Shown piece by piece: positions 25,089-37,012 of a stretch of DNA of 64,000 nt. Position numbers and translations under genes: made by a program. Position 1 is the stretch's first letter, and every line of letters starts with the position of its first letter. This stretch comes from Plazaster borealis (taxonomy: Eukaryota; Echinodermata; Asteroidea; Forcipulatida; Labidiasteridae): contig CM037466.1 of the NCBI GenBank assembly GCA_021014325.1, positions 13,728,765 through 13,792,764 of the forward strand. Direction: 5' to 3'. The notes below the pieces were generated by a model. It made no database searches and was not told the origin of the DNA. It was given only the letters and a program-made list of their open reading frames with translations.

Positions 25089-26053
25089 GTAGTTGTGTCC
25101 ATGTCAGAGATTAACACAAAGGTCACTTTTGGCTTCATTCATATTCCTTGGTGTTTATTTCTTACTGTTCAACCAGAATTTTCTGGAAATAATATCAATT
25201 TTCATTACTCATTGACATTGTATTTTACATTTGAGTACATCGGATAATTGTTTTCAAATACATGTACAATCTGTGTACAAAATAAACCTAGGAGCGAATA
25301 ACCAATTAGAGTTTTCGTCTGTGAGACTGGGTGCCTGTCTAATCGATGCCATTTGGAACCTTGGTTTATATTGATTTCAAGAAGCTGGTGAGGACGTGTA
25401 TGATGAAATTACAATGGCATTGACAAGTGATGTCCGACCTTCAGATGCCAACAGTGCCATTGACATGTTTACACTATCTATGTAATGTTTCAGGGATACA
25501 TGTATTAAGTTGATGGTACATTACCTGTGTACATGTAAATCATTCTGTCTGTCGCGCCACAAACTGACTGTCGCGCTACGGACTGACTGTATGGTGCACC
25601 ACAGCCAAAATTCTGTGTTTGGAGAAAATCGCAGTTGAAGTTGAACTATTTTTCAAACTGCTGTTTCGGAGACTGCGCTCTTTTTAAACAGAAACATTTT
25701 AACACCGAAGTAAAGCTGACTTCTTCCTTAGTACAAAACTGTCAATGTGTTTTTAAATTTTGCAAATGTTTTGATAAGTTATTAATTCCTGAAAACTTAC
25801 GTCAGTTTGTGAAAACGAATAGAAGAAAAAAAAATTACACAGCTACATCATGTAGTGATGTGCAGTAGTGATATAAATCATTAATCAATGCATGTACGTC
25901 GCTTCGTGAAAATGCTAAACTAATAATAACAAGGTCAATATACAAAATAAAGTGGGTGAAGTGGCGTATCGTGATACTTCACTTCGTGGAAATACAAATG
26001 GAAAATCTAGTGACATGTCATCATGCTAAAATAAATTTATGTAATTATGAAGC

Positions 26054-26390
26054 TTAAAGGCCCTGTACACTATTGGTAAGATCGAAAAACACAAATGTTC
26101 ACAGATTCACACACAACTTACATGATTTAAAGTAATGGTAGAAATTTTTCCTTAAAATATTTCTGCCTAAAATGCCATCGTTTCTGAGAAATGAGTAAAA
26201 CAATAGTTTAATCACGCACAATATTTAGAAAAAACAGAAAATACATAAGGTCCCTTTTCACTATTTTCTCGTGATCTCGATGACCAATTGAGCTCAAAAC
26301 TTTCACAGGTTTGTTTGTTCATGCATGATGAATCACACAAAATGTGGACACTGATTTTGAGCTGTTACCAAAAGTGTACAATACCTTTAA
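26054..26390 (+). mobile_element. TTAA-ended MITE, family A subgroup
   Basis: TTAAAGGCCCTGTACACT at the left and 'aaagtgtacaatacctTTAA' at the right. The internal sequence differs from the main subgroup apart from 'gatgaccaattgagct'. Confidence 0.7.
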
Positions 26391-26600
26391 GAGAAATTAC
26401 AAATTTAATTTTGTGATGTACAAATTTTCCAATAGTCCTCATGTGAGTGAGGAAAAAAGTACAAGTCTCTAACCTCATGTTAAAATGGTGTAAATTGCCA
26501 TTGCATTCGATACCCTTCCAGTGCAAAATTTGTCAACATCCAAAACATCTGATGACATCTGTTTTATTTCCTTGAAATTGTGTAGAAAGGGCTATAAGTT
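26391..26600 (+). mobile_element. Family E element, left half
   Basis: 'tttaattttgtgatgtac', 'ccaatagtcctcatg', 'acaagtctctaacctcatg' and 'cgatacccttccagtgc' match the left half of 16999-17495. It directly adjoins the preceding MITE. Confidence 0.65.
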
Positions 26601-27015
26601 TCATAATAAAAGATGTCACTTCCAGCAAAAAATTGGGTTATTCTTTGGACCGATTGTGTTACCAGAACACCTGTGAATATCTGCATACTCTATGTCCAAC
26701 TTATAAATAAACAAGTCAATTGAGAGCAAATGTCTTCCTTATTTCATTGTTTTCTGCATATTTCTATGTGTAAATATATTTTATGGTCCTCGATCAATCA
26801 CAGGAAATTTAAGAAACAGTTCCCTCCATCCTGCGACCTAAGGTCTTGATAGCTTCCTGGAAGTGGGAGTAGTTCATACATTTGAGACTGAAATGAGGGC
26901 AAATAATGCAAACATGGGAGCTCTTTGCAACCAGTAGGAATTACATATGTGGGAGGAAGTGCTAGTGTGTGGTTAAATTACATTGCAGAACTAATACTCC
27001 TATTGGCAGGCTCTA

Positions 27016-27413
27016 TTAAAGGGAGTGTATACCTTTGGTACTCCAATAATTCATGACCATAAAAACTTACTTGGCAAGAAGCACTGTACAGCTGTTAATA
27101 ATGTATATGATTTTGAGAAACAATTTCCTTCAAAGGAATGTGGTTTCAGAGAGAGAGGGATTCAAAAACATTTCAATCTGAGAAACGTTTCTGCATGAAA
27201 TGTTTCTCAGATTGTGTGTTCCAATTACGGATTATATTTTTCCTGCGTGGACACAACCGCTGAAGATTTTCTGCAAATATCTCAAAAACGTGAGCACCGG
27301 CCCTTTTGAAATTAAATTTTTACAGGTTAGTTTTATTGTACATCTACTGTACATTTATTATAGGATTAGACCAATCGAATGGTTCCAAAAACCAAAGGTA
27401 TACTTTGCCTTCA
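27016..27413 (+). mobile_element. TTAA-ended MITE, family A subgroup with a different hairpin
   Basis: Starts TTAAAGGGAGTGTATACC; right end 'ccaaaggtatactttgcc'. The centre has 'caatctgagaaacgtttct' facing 'aaatgtttctcagattg'. The copy at 63204-63592 shares this arrangement. Confidence 0.7.
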
Positions 27414-29269
27414 AAGGTACGTGTGGGGTCATACTTTGGTAATGACCCCCCAAAAATGGTGTGATTTTTATCCGAAAGCCTAGACCTACTTGTTGTAAAG
27501 ATGGTAAGGGTATAAGCATTCTACGAAAATATTTTGCACTGATCTGTTGTTGCATGAAAAGAGTTGCTTACTGAAATGGCGTCCAGTTTATACTTCACAT
27601 TTCAGCTCGAGTTGCACATCTTGCGCCTGCGGTGCTATACGATCTTTGAGCCACAAGGCCTGAGTGTACATAAAATACGGTGTAGCCATTTGTAGTTGGG
27701 TTTTTTTTCGCCCAAAACCAAACTGAGGCTATGAGGTAAACTAGTCTGGTCCCATTTTCATGCAATGATAATGATTGTTACCGTATACATACTGTGAACA
27801 TGACAAGATGATTGGCAGCCTCATACGTACATTCATGCACTCATTGGCAGAATATGCACAGAATGTAATGGCACAAACGTACAAATTACATATTGGATAG
27901 TACTGTTAATATACAAATATAAATATGTCAGGCATGTATGGATGTGTCATGTATGTAATGTCTTGCAATTTTTTCTCATGTCGTCACCCACTAAAAAGAC
28001 CACCAGAAGAAAACAGATTGTCTGTAATGATATCAAACTCATCCACTTCACTCTGCACTGTCATCACACTCCTGACTATCATGATAAGAATATTGAGTGG
28101 TTTTCTCTCTCTCTCTGCGTTTGTGCGTGTACCGCCGGGCCGGCACTCCAGGAATCCCAACTGGAAACTGTGACATGCTGGCTCGGTAAAGAGGCTGGCA
28201 TTGAGTTTCAAGCAGCTCAGCCGAAGGTGTCGGGAGAGCATCTTCTATTAGATTATTCTTCATATTGCATTATTTGCAGACGGTCTGCCAGTGGCATTGG
28301 TTGTTTCATTTTGTACATGAACATTTATAAAAGAAATGTGCACTAATACTAGGCTATATCCCATTCTTATTGGTTGTAGAAATGTATTTAAATCCCTTGC
28401 AGACGCGGAACGCACCTCCGCATAATGCAAAAACTATTTCCACCTTTTTGGGGGTCAATTCCATTTCCATTGTGTACATTTTGACTTCCAAAATGGCAGA
28501 CAGGATAGGCGCCTGTAAGTGCGCTGCGCGTCGTGCAAGGGGTCAAGTTGTATGCGGTGGGGATACAAAAACTGGCAATACATGTAGCTGACATAAGAGT
28601 GTACACTGTAGGCCTATATCAATGTGTTTCATGTACAATGTACATGTATGCATTGGGGAATGGTAATTGACACTACATGTAGTTGACATTCTAGCATGCA
28701 GTTTAAATGTTTGAGAATGTTTGTAATAAGCAAATTTAAAATGTCCATTCTTAAAGCTTAGGGCCTACTGTACTTTATACAAATAAAACAACATTAGAGT
28801 TTGCCCTTGGCCTTTACCCTCTGGCAAATGTGAGTGAAAACATGGGCGAGCAAGTCAAAACACTTGGTTTTGTAGTCTGCTGGGCCAGTCAACATTTTGT
28901 TATTAATATTAGTCAAAATAAACAAGTGAAGTGTTGAATTTAATTTAAGCTTCTTAATCAGGAAGTGACAAGTTCTAAATGAGGCATTTACTTGCAAACG
29001 TATGGGGAGTAAAAAAAACAAATGAAGGGAAACCGTTGTACATTGAGAAAACATTTCAATCTGAAAAAGCAAAGTCACATTCCAGAAAACTCTCCTTAGA
29101 AATATGGTTTCTTTATAAAGTTTGATTTGGCTAAATCAAAGCAAAAGGCCTTTTTCCTAATTATTTGCTTTGGCTGTGGCTTTGGCCGGAAGCCTGAAAG
29201 TCCTATTCTTCAACATTGTCGCTGCATCTACAGCCATAGTTGTAGCCAAAGTCGCTTGATTCTGATGCA

Positions 29270-29345
29270 ACATAGACCTTATGCGCATGGCGCCATTTGA
29301 GTAGGGCGCCCTCGACTAGAGGTGAAAAGAAGGTTGCTCATTGGC
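29270..29345 (+). mobile_element. Family S MITE, half copy
   Basis: 'atagaccttatgcgcatgg' then 'gagtagggcgccctcgacta', matching the right part of 18326-18502 inverted. Confidence 0.55.
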
Positions 29346-29644
29346 CCATCTAATAAAGATTTCTTCCTCTGTGGTGCTACCATGTAATACAAATATTGAC
29401 TGCTTCGATAGAGTCCTATTGGTTAAAACTATGACTCCAGAGGTGACCCTTGGAGCATTCTGTTTTCCTGAGGCGAAGTCGGGGAAAAAATAGAACAGTC
29501 CGAGAATCACCGAGGGAGTCACAGTTTTAACCATAGGACGAGTATAACACCCCCATACATGCGATACGGTACACTGCCATGGACATATCTACATAGGTTC
29601 CAAGAAGCTGCCATTACACTGTACTAGATGCATGGAGGTAGAAT

Positions 29645-29725
29645 AGATGGTACACTGGTTGCTATGGATGAACATGTAGTATATTGGTTGCTGTGAGGGT
29701 AGTACATTGGTTGCTATGGGTATAG
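29645..29725 (+). repeat. Short minisatellite, three units
   Basis: Three tandem occurrences of 'gta(c/t)a(c/t)tggttgct', at roughly 25-30 bp spacing. Confidence 0.65.
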
Positions 29726-29844
29726 TTCGTCGCGTCATGATAGTTGGTCCTTGGGAGGATGTACATAGGATTTTACAGACTTTTCTGGCTATTATTAACC
29801 CTAAAGAACCCAAGTCCTACAATGTCCTCATTGCCAAAGTGCAG

Positions 29845-30215
29845 GATTTCTAAGGATTTGGGCTGTTAGGGATATGCAACACAGGAGGATTTTGAAGGGT
29901 TTGGGCTAAAATGAGTTTTTGTTAGGGTAGGATTTCGCAGGACTTGGGCTATCGGGCTGTTTTTACATAGGAGGATTTTGAAGGATTTAGGTATTATGCA
30001 GCTTAGCCAAAATATGATTCTGAAAGTTTTGGGCTTTAAGCCGAGCACCCAAAGTAAATCACAAAGTTGACTCTCTAACTTCTGTCTCAAAAGGATTTTG
30101 AAGGATTTGGGCTAATATGTATACTTGCAATAAGTTGAAGGATATCAAAGGATTTGGGCACTTTAGGGTTATGACAACTTTAATCTGAAGGATATCGAAG
30201 GATTTGGGCAGTATG
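29845..30215 (+). repeat. Degenerate minisatellite with core GAAGGATTTGGGC
   Basis: The core, often as 'aggattttgaaggatttggg' or 'gatat(c)aaaggatttgggc', recurs about eight times at irregular 40-60 bp spacing. No coding frame is kept across units. Confidence 0.7.
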
Positions 30216-30807
30216 TCTACCCAAGGGCCTAGTCTGTGAATAACCCCCCCAAAAAAATTCTGAGGGTTGAAAAAAACCCATCGGAAATCAGATTAAAGCG
30301 CATCCGTGCGGCTTTATAGTAAAAAATCAGACATATCATGTGACGTGCTCTAATCCAATCACGAGACAGAATCTGTGTATGGGGTGTTAAAATACAGTAG
30401 TCCAATGTAGAAGATTCCAAACTTGCTCATTGTAGGAGACAGCTCTGCATGAAGTAAATTATCAGAGGGAGTGAAGACATTGATTTTGCAGCTGTTGAAC
30501 CCTGAGGGCATCTTGGTTAAGGAATCCCACAGGGGGAGGATGAAGTTTTGTCTAGTCCTGCTGTAAGGACGAAGGAAATAGAAAGATGGCTTAATTGGAT
30601 TACCACACTGAGTTAACTCCTTCCACACATGCCCAAGGGCTCATTAAAATCGTGGCAATTTTTTTTGAAAACTGGTATCATGGATCAATCGTGATCAAAG
30701 CTTCTACATGTACAAGTTAAAGGTGAAGGCCGGTGTACAATAATACCTTGGTTTTTGGGGGTGTTGGATTTTGTATACACGATACAAATATTGGATGCCT
30801 ATGAGTG

Positions 30808-31175
30808 CATTGTTGCAGAATATAAAATTATAATCACAGGGTGAAATCTGGACTATCCCATTTCACAAGGTGAAGCTGAGTGAAAAGCCAGATTTCATCA
30901 AGTGATTATATTCTGCGACAATGCACGGACGAATTGCAATCAATACTATTTGTTTTCAACTCACACAATTTCTAAAAAAAAATTCACAATGAATTGAACA
31001 CAAAATAGACACAGAAACTCGTCCACCCTACACCGAAAAACAAACCTTCTACACAATGTGGACGACTCCATTTAGACACTTTGTTCGCCGTGACACGACC
31101 TTACATCGTTTAGACAAGCAGGCGGGGGAACGATTATTTTGGAAACGACGCTGGGAAGTGTCCTATAATTGTCCA
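30808..31175. repeat. Repeat family O, copy 2
   Basis: An inner palindrome (30808-30925) is bounded by 'gcattgttgcagaatat' and 'atattctgcgacaatgc'. It is followed by 'acacaaaatagacac', 'acacaatgtggacgact' and 'tgacacgaccttac', in reverse orientation to 14396-14783. Confidence 0.6.
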
Positions 31176-31683
31176 ATACATTGTAGGACTCCTATATTTA
31201 ATTTGTGGGCGTCGCGGAAATATGACAAAATAAAGGATGACTTGTGCCGTGTGTTCTACAAATCTAATGACAAGGATCTGTTTGTGCTAATTAAAAGTAA
31301 ATGTAGATTACGATTACGTATTAGTTTTCTTAACCCATAACAATTCGTTTAAACAATTTGGAAGAAAGTTTTATAATCCACATGTAGGCTATCCTTTTAC
31401 TCAAGGAAATAATCAAAACAATTGTAATTTCTGCGTGTATACCCATCTGTACAATAACAATTTGTTCATTGTACAATCAATACAGGTTTCGGTCTCAAAT
31501 ATTTAAAAACAAAACTGAGACTGGATAAACATGATCATATTCAACTTTTGTATTAAAGAAACAACTGTTTAAAATTAAAACCGAAAAATCGATGGAAATA
31601 CCCAGTTTTTTTCTAGAATTAGACCAAACTTGTTACTACTTCCGATATTGATTTTATCACTGGTAGTGTTAAGTGAGAACTCT

Positions 31684-32043
31684 TTAAAGGCAGGGTATAC
31701 TTTTGGTAATTGTCAAAGATCAGTATCCTCACTTGGTGTTTCCCAACATATGCATAAAATAACAAACCTCTTAACATTTGGGATCAATTGGTCATCAAAA
31801 TTGCAAGAAAATAATGAAAGAAAAAAACACCCTCTTTGCATAGAATTGTGTGCTTTCAGATGCCCCAAAAAGGCTTTATGTCTGAAGCCTTTCTCAGACT
31901 CAAATTTTTTGGTGAAAATTTACCTCTTTCTCTAAAACTATCAATATTTTATAATATCAACAGCTCTCCAGTGCTCTTTACCAAGTAAGTTTTTATGGTC
32001 ATTAATTTTTTGAGTAATTACCAAAGGTGTACCCTCCCTTTAA
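31684..32043 (+). mobile_element. TTAA-ended MITE, family A
   Basis: TTAAAGGCAGGGTATACTTT at the left and 'aaggtgtaccctcccttTAA' at the right. Most similar to the copy beside MANBA exon 12. Confidence 0.8.
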
Positions 32044-32964
32044 GCTCTGATGTATCATTTTTGAAAATTTATGCTTTTGGATTTTTAGAATTCCCTTCCA
32101 GTGTCATGTGTAGTTATGTAGAGTTCAGCTGTCTGACCAGTGAGTTATGAGGAAGATCAAAAAACATCCCCATCATAAAGAATGGTTTATTCCAAAAAGT
32201 GTACCAAAAACAAATCGCAGAAGTTCATTAATTGTCAATCATGACTTGTCCATTGGTCAGCTCAGGTCATTACACTTCACGTCGAAAGTTGTCACCGCAG
32301 AACTGTTCGGACAGATGTTAACGTAAAGAACATGGACAAGACCATTTGAGTTTACGGGGGTGTCTGGTGAATTTTCTTAACAGCTATTCACCATCTGAGG
32401 TTTGATTCCTCTTTTTTTCGTAATGCATTCCTTTCTGGAATACTTGGTGTAGCCGGCCCCCAGATTGTGGTGGCGGACTTGAGACCAGATCATCATCCAT
32501 CGAGGCCAGATAGTATGATCAAATTTGGAATTGACTTCATCTGTAGCGAGGACGGCTGCAGGGAGGAAGTCAATAGGTTTTCCTTCTTTCTGGTGAATTA
32601 AGTCACCTCACCTTGTCATGAATGTTGTTTTTGGTTAAACTTTGTTTTCACCTTCGGTATGGTTCATGATTAATCGGAGCTGAAATTTTGTCTCCAGAGA
32701 GGAGTTTAGCTGAAATGGAATAGTTGAGCTGAACAAAACTGAAAGTCTGCCTCGTGTGCTCGGGGACTTTGTGAGAAATTTTGACAGTCTTTTTTTGACG
32801 TTTCCTGGTGGTGCATGAAGTTTTTTTTCAGATCATCTCTGGATTTGTAGAATGGGCACACAAAAAATAGGTAAGAGGAATTGGTGACTTTTACAAAGTA
32901 ATCAGCGACAATAATGTTCATTGTGTATTGATGTAAACATATCCACCATACATAGATCTGTACA

Positions 32965-33255
32965 CAGGGTTCTCCCCAGGTTTTTTCAAAACTCTGAGGC
33001 ATTCTGGACCCAAATTTGTGGATGTTTGGCCGAAGCACGCTGAATTGAAACAAGGTCTTCGGAATGTTTTCTACTTGGTGTTTATCTTGGTTTTAAAAGC
33101 CGTACTGTGCAATCTGGAACATTCATGGTTTTCTCTTGATGTTTTTTGTGAAATTATTATTTAACAAAAAATAAAACAAAATTTGTTAAGTGTATCGACC
33201 GAAATTTGCGCGTATCGGCCCGTCATACGCTAGCTTGTGCATTGGGAGAACCCTG
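32965..33255 (+). mobile_element. Family L element, copy 1
   Basis: Ends 'cagggttctccccagg' and 'gcattgggagaaccctg' are inverted. Contains 'catacgctagcttgtgc'. An inverted copy lies at 43503-43792. Confidence 0.75.
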
Positions 33256-33359
33256 GTTCATACAAGTAATGTGTAGTTTTCCAATGTGTATACATTTTTG
33301 TATGTGGGAGCTGTGAACTTATATGTAGAATGGATAAAGAATCTATGTTTTATGGTGCG

Positions 33360-33640
33360 ATTTTTGGCGGTCGGGTCGGCGTAGTGGTTTCTTTCCTCGC
33401 CTTCCACCTCTAGGACCCCGGTTCAAATCCCATCAGGGGTTTGGGGTTGTCAGTCCCCACCTGATTGCATAGGTTTTCCCTGGAATAATTCTCTGGGGGT
33501 TTTCCTCCCACATTTAAAACTTCCTTCTCTGTCTTCTCTCCATGGGGGTTCTTGGCTAGTATAGTGATTAAGTTAACTTTTCTGAGAATCCTTGGCTTCA
33601 ATTAGAATCTCGCGACTGTACAGTACATTTTCCAATAATT
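33360..33640 (+). mobile_element. tRNA-derived SINE of a third type
   Basis: A-box-like 'gtcggcgtagtggtttc' and B box 'ggttcaaatcccatc' are followed by 'ggggttgtcagtccccacc', 'taggttttccctgg' and 'gggggttttcctcccaca'. Only copy seen in the window. Confidence 0.55.
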
Positions 33641-34880
33641 CCAGTCAATCATTTAAAGTTGCATGGCAGATTTTTGCCGAAAGAATTTTTATATACATAA
33701 TTTTTTTGACAGATGATGCTCTTTGAAAACAAAAATTCTACAAAAACTTTCGCCTCAATGTATGCCACGGAAAATGTACAAAATTCTTGTAACAAGTAAA
33801 ATTGTTTGTGCATGGCTGATGAACGTGACGTTGTGGAGCTATTGTTGGGATCCTGATACTCAAATCATTTTTAGTTTTTAATTAACTACCACTAATCATT
33901 GGCGGATTCTTTTGTGAAATACCTAAAAATATAAGCTTATTAACTTTCTAGAATCTATAGAAAGAGCTACATTTTTAAACATTTGAATCTAAATGTTCAG
34001 GTCAGATTTGACCTAGCATTAACCCTGACACTACAAGTGCCCTTTGCTTTTGCTTTTGCTTTGGTTTTGTGTTTGTGAAGTTCCTACATTTCTGGTGCCA
34101 AGAAAAAATGCGGCGCCCCTCAACTAGTGTCAATGACAGTGTTCTTAAACATGGAAACTTCCAAAGTGTGAAGTGCTGATTCAGTCAATTTTCACTTTTG
34201 TTGTTTGTCTCCGACGCTGAGAGAGCAGGGATTACTTGAACTATAACATTTTGTAGATCTGAGATTGAGTCAAAGGTGGCGGATTTGTCGTGACTTGTGT
34301 TTAACCCATTGTTGCCACAATTGTGTGGAGGAACTGCACGGGTGTGTGAAGGCTCACCTGAAGGAATGTTTGTTCATAGTGTAATGAAGACCAGCAGGTC
34401 CGGAATCTTTGAGAGAGTAGTTTCATTCATTCATTCATTCATTTTTATTAAAAAAACCAACTGGAAGCACAAAGCTGAATTATGTGGCATCAAGGTAAGA
34501 ACGATGAGTTAAAAATTGCACATATAAAAAAATAAACTAGCATCACCGAAATACGGGGTACATAAATACAATAAACAAGATTACAAAAATAGAAATACAA
34601 ATTTGGTAAAACATTACAAAAATGCACAGAGTATTGTACATGAAGGATGCCTCTTATGTTTAGAAAACCCCCTGTGAATTACATGTAAGACCCCCTTTGA
34701 CATAAGGACCCCTTACAAATAATAAAAAAACCTCTACACCCGCCTTACACACAGTAGACATTGGGGGTACCCTCTTGCCCCACCCCCTCTCCAACAAGGT
34801 CATAGAAGAATCCCTGTATGCTCATACATTCAGTCGGAAATCATTCTAAAACTTAATAGAAATGTGGGTTTTTAAAAAAT

Positions 34881-35007
34881 TGCAAAAAATAGTAGTTAAT
34901 GGCCTGATATTTCGACCCTTGCCAGAGTCTTTCTTGAAGGCTTTCTTTGATTCTTGGAGAAAGTCTCTGCTAGGGTTGAAACGTCAGGCCATTAACTATT
35001 TTTTGCA
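34881..35007. repeat. Short palindrome, family J
   Basis: 'tgcaaaaaatagtagttaat' faces 'attaactattttttgca', and 'ggcctgatatttcgaccctt' faces 'agggttgaaacgtcaggcc'. Half copies are at 10100-10160 and 35795-35852. Confidence 0.75.
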
Positions 35008-35356
35008 TTTATACCACAGGTCCTTTTGGTTGGTAGGCAGTTTGCAACAGCTACATGTAATTCTATTTTCTATTTCTTTCAATTTGTTTGATTTTCGGCT
35101 ACATCTTTTGTGCGTTCCCTGTAAACTACATGTAATAAAGACCATTTGGAAATGCAATCAATGTATGATTAAGTAAGGCCTACTATCAAGTAATATAATT
35201 TGACATTTGTAAATGTCTTGCACTTCTGGTGGTCATGCATTGTTTCTTGGTAGAGTAAAGCTCCGCCTCGTTGTATTGAACATTCCATCTAATTCAACAG
35301 CGGAAATATGCTCACTGTTCAAACTATTTCATTGTTTGTATAATATGTAGTCTAGA

Positions 35357-35470
35357 TAATAATAATAATAATAATAATGTAGTCTTACACTGTATATAGC
35401 GCACGTATCCACCAATAAGGTGCTCAAGGCGCTTGAACAAAGAGAGAATTTTTTGGTATACAGGGTTTTT
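35357..35470 (+). repeat. ATA microsatellite and hairpin-tail repeat, family H
   Basis: (ATA)7 followed by 'gtatatagcgcacgtatcc' and 'ggtgctcaaggcgcttgaac'. This is the SINE-tail unit seen also near 15745, 39350 and 51868. Confidence 0.65.
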
Positions 35471-35864
35471 TTTAACAGTTTTTTTATAAATTATGAGACT
35501 AAATAATGTACATGTAGCACGTGATAAGGGTTTCCATTCTCAGCCCCCGCACCCAACCCAAACCCCACCCCATCCTTAAATATTATATGATTTATCATAA
35601 ATTGTGTCTATATTGAACATGTACATGTACATGTAGGCCTACCTGTAACTCAAGAAGTCAGGGTGTTAACTGTTTACTTTACAAACTGGCCTATTTGGCA
35701 ACGGAGTATGGCAATGACATGCTTGCTTGGTTTTTGTTCTGTGAACATGTGGTACTTTTATCATATGGATTTTTGTCAAATAGTTTAATTTTGCCTTCGA
35801 GAAAGATTGTGCTGGGATCGAAATGACAGGCCATTAACAATTTTTGCATTTTTTATATTCTGAC

Positions 35865-36108
35865 ATATGTAGGGTCGCCGTTTGGTTTTTGTAAAAAAAA
35901 AACTGATTTATAGGCAGAATTTTCAAGAAAGGTACAATAAAAGTAACCTGAGAAAGTTCCAGCTAAAAATCTACTTGTTGAGAAAACAGCAAGACAAAAA
36001 AACTGTCAACATTTTCATCAAGAATGTCAAATCAATCCACAGTAAGGGAGGTGACAGCGGGTACCAACCGCATTTCTGGCCGCCGCATTCACAAATGGGC
36101 ACCACAGA
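35865..36108 (+). repeat. Dispersed repeat, copy 2 (partner of 1-262)
   Basis: See 1-262. This copy keeps a 77-codon open frame; it is preceded by a family J half copy, as if the two form one larger unit. Confidence 0.5.
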
Positions 36109-36567
36109 AATTTGAATCTCCAAAAGTCAACTTATGGCCATATTTGGATATTTTTTGTTGTTGTTGACATACATGTACTTTTATAAATTTTTAATCAACG
36201 TGGTCTCTTTGAAGAAAATAATTTTGTATGATGCTTACTACCATTACGATCTTTATTGCAGATAAAAATTATATTTTTGTTTTAGCAAAGTATGACCCTA
36301 TCTTAAAGGGAAACAAGTTTTTATAGTAAAAGTACTTATATCGCAAGAACTTGGAGAAATGTACTAATTGATAAAATATTGTAAAAAACATGATTATCAA
36401 ATAGTAAACCACATGTCGCATTCCCTTAAGGTGATCCCCTGGCTGCCACTTCCCAGGTTGTATCGTAAACTTGGGTGTGATCCCTGGCTACACGGCAGTT
36501 AGCGGTTGTATGGCTTCTGACTGGCACTCCTGAACAAAGACATTGACAGAAAAGAGAGACCGTCAAC

Positions 36568-36660
36568 ATAGGGCTTGATAGCTCAGTTGGTAGAGCCGGC
36601 ACCTTAATCCGGAGGTCGTTGGTTCAAATCCCGCTCTAGTCAAAAATGTGGGGTTTTTTC
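36568..36660 (+). repeat. tRNA-like SINE head, family D
   Basis: 'gatagctcagttggtagag' (A box) and 'ggttcaaatcccgctctag' (B box), followed by 'tcaaaaatgtgggg'. Stem pairing (ggcttga with tctagtc) is poor, so it is treated as a SINE rather than a tRNA gene. Confidence 0.6.
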
Positions 36661-36786
36661 AACCCCAAATCAACATAAATATCCCTATAGTATTTGTAGG
36701 TTTCTTGCCACTAAAGGCTGATGCTTCTTTTTAAAAAATAACACTTTGCTTTCAATTCTGTGTTTTCCTCAGACACTCTAGAAGAC

Positions 36787-37012
36787 ATGACGACGACCAT
36801 GGATCGTCTCCAGCAGGAGCTGGACAATCTAGACCAAGCCCGGCAGGAGCTTTCTCATCCTCAGCCTTACACTACACAGACCATCTCATCGGCCAGCCTC
36901 TACACCAGTCAGCCCAAGAAATTCGCCCCGGTCACTGCGCCCAAGCCCAAGGCCAAGACTGGTGGGTACGGGGGTAGCTCTCTGCCCCCGCCAGGCCCCC
37001 ACAGTTCCAGAG
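36787..37012 (+). CDS. LPP: LIM gene, first coding exon (residues 1-75)
   Basis: The exon begins at 36773 (tttcctcag). Encodes a charged helix then [15 protein letters not shown] and a Gly/Pro-rich stretch. Another ATG in frame lies 12 nt on (ACCATGG, a better context), so the start may be 36799. Donor AGAG|GTGAGG, phase 1. Confidence 0.85.

Larger units (their letters stand above)
24449..36772 (+). other. LPP: First intron of the LIM gene (12 kb), repeat-rich
   Basis: No exon could be supported in this interval. It holds a 63 nt hairpin (25026-25088), three family A MITEs, half of a family E element (26391-26600), a degenerate minisatellite (29845-30215), family O and L elements, and several tRNA-like SINEs. 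Open frames up to 134 codons (27942-28346) have no splice or homology support. Confidence 0.5.

Noticed and set aside
25390..25485. Frame EAGEDVYDEITMALTSDVRP... resembling a coding exon
   Set aside because: A stop lies three codons upstream, the presumed acceptor (gatttcaag) is weak, and no phase-compatible partner exists.
27942..28346. 134-codon plus-strand frame in the LIM-gene first intron
   Set aside because: Low-complexity, Cys- and His-rich by chance composition; no acceptor, donor or recognisable motif, and it overlaps equally long frames on the other strand.
36568..36660. Possible functional tRNA gene
   Set aside because: A and B boxes are good, but the acceptor stem pairs poorly and the same head with the same downstream sequence recurs at 15628 and 21560, as expected for a SINE.
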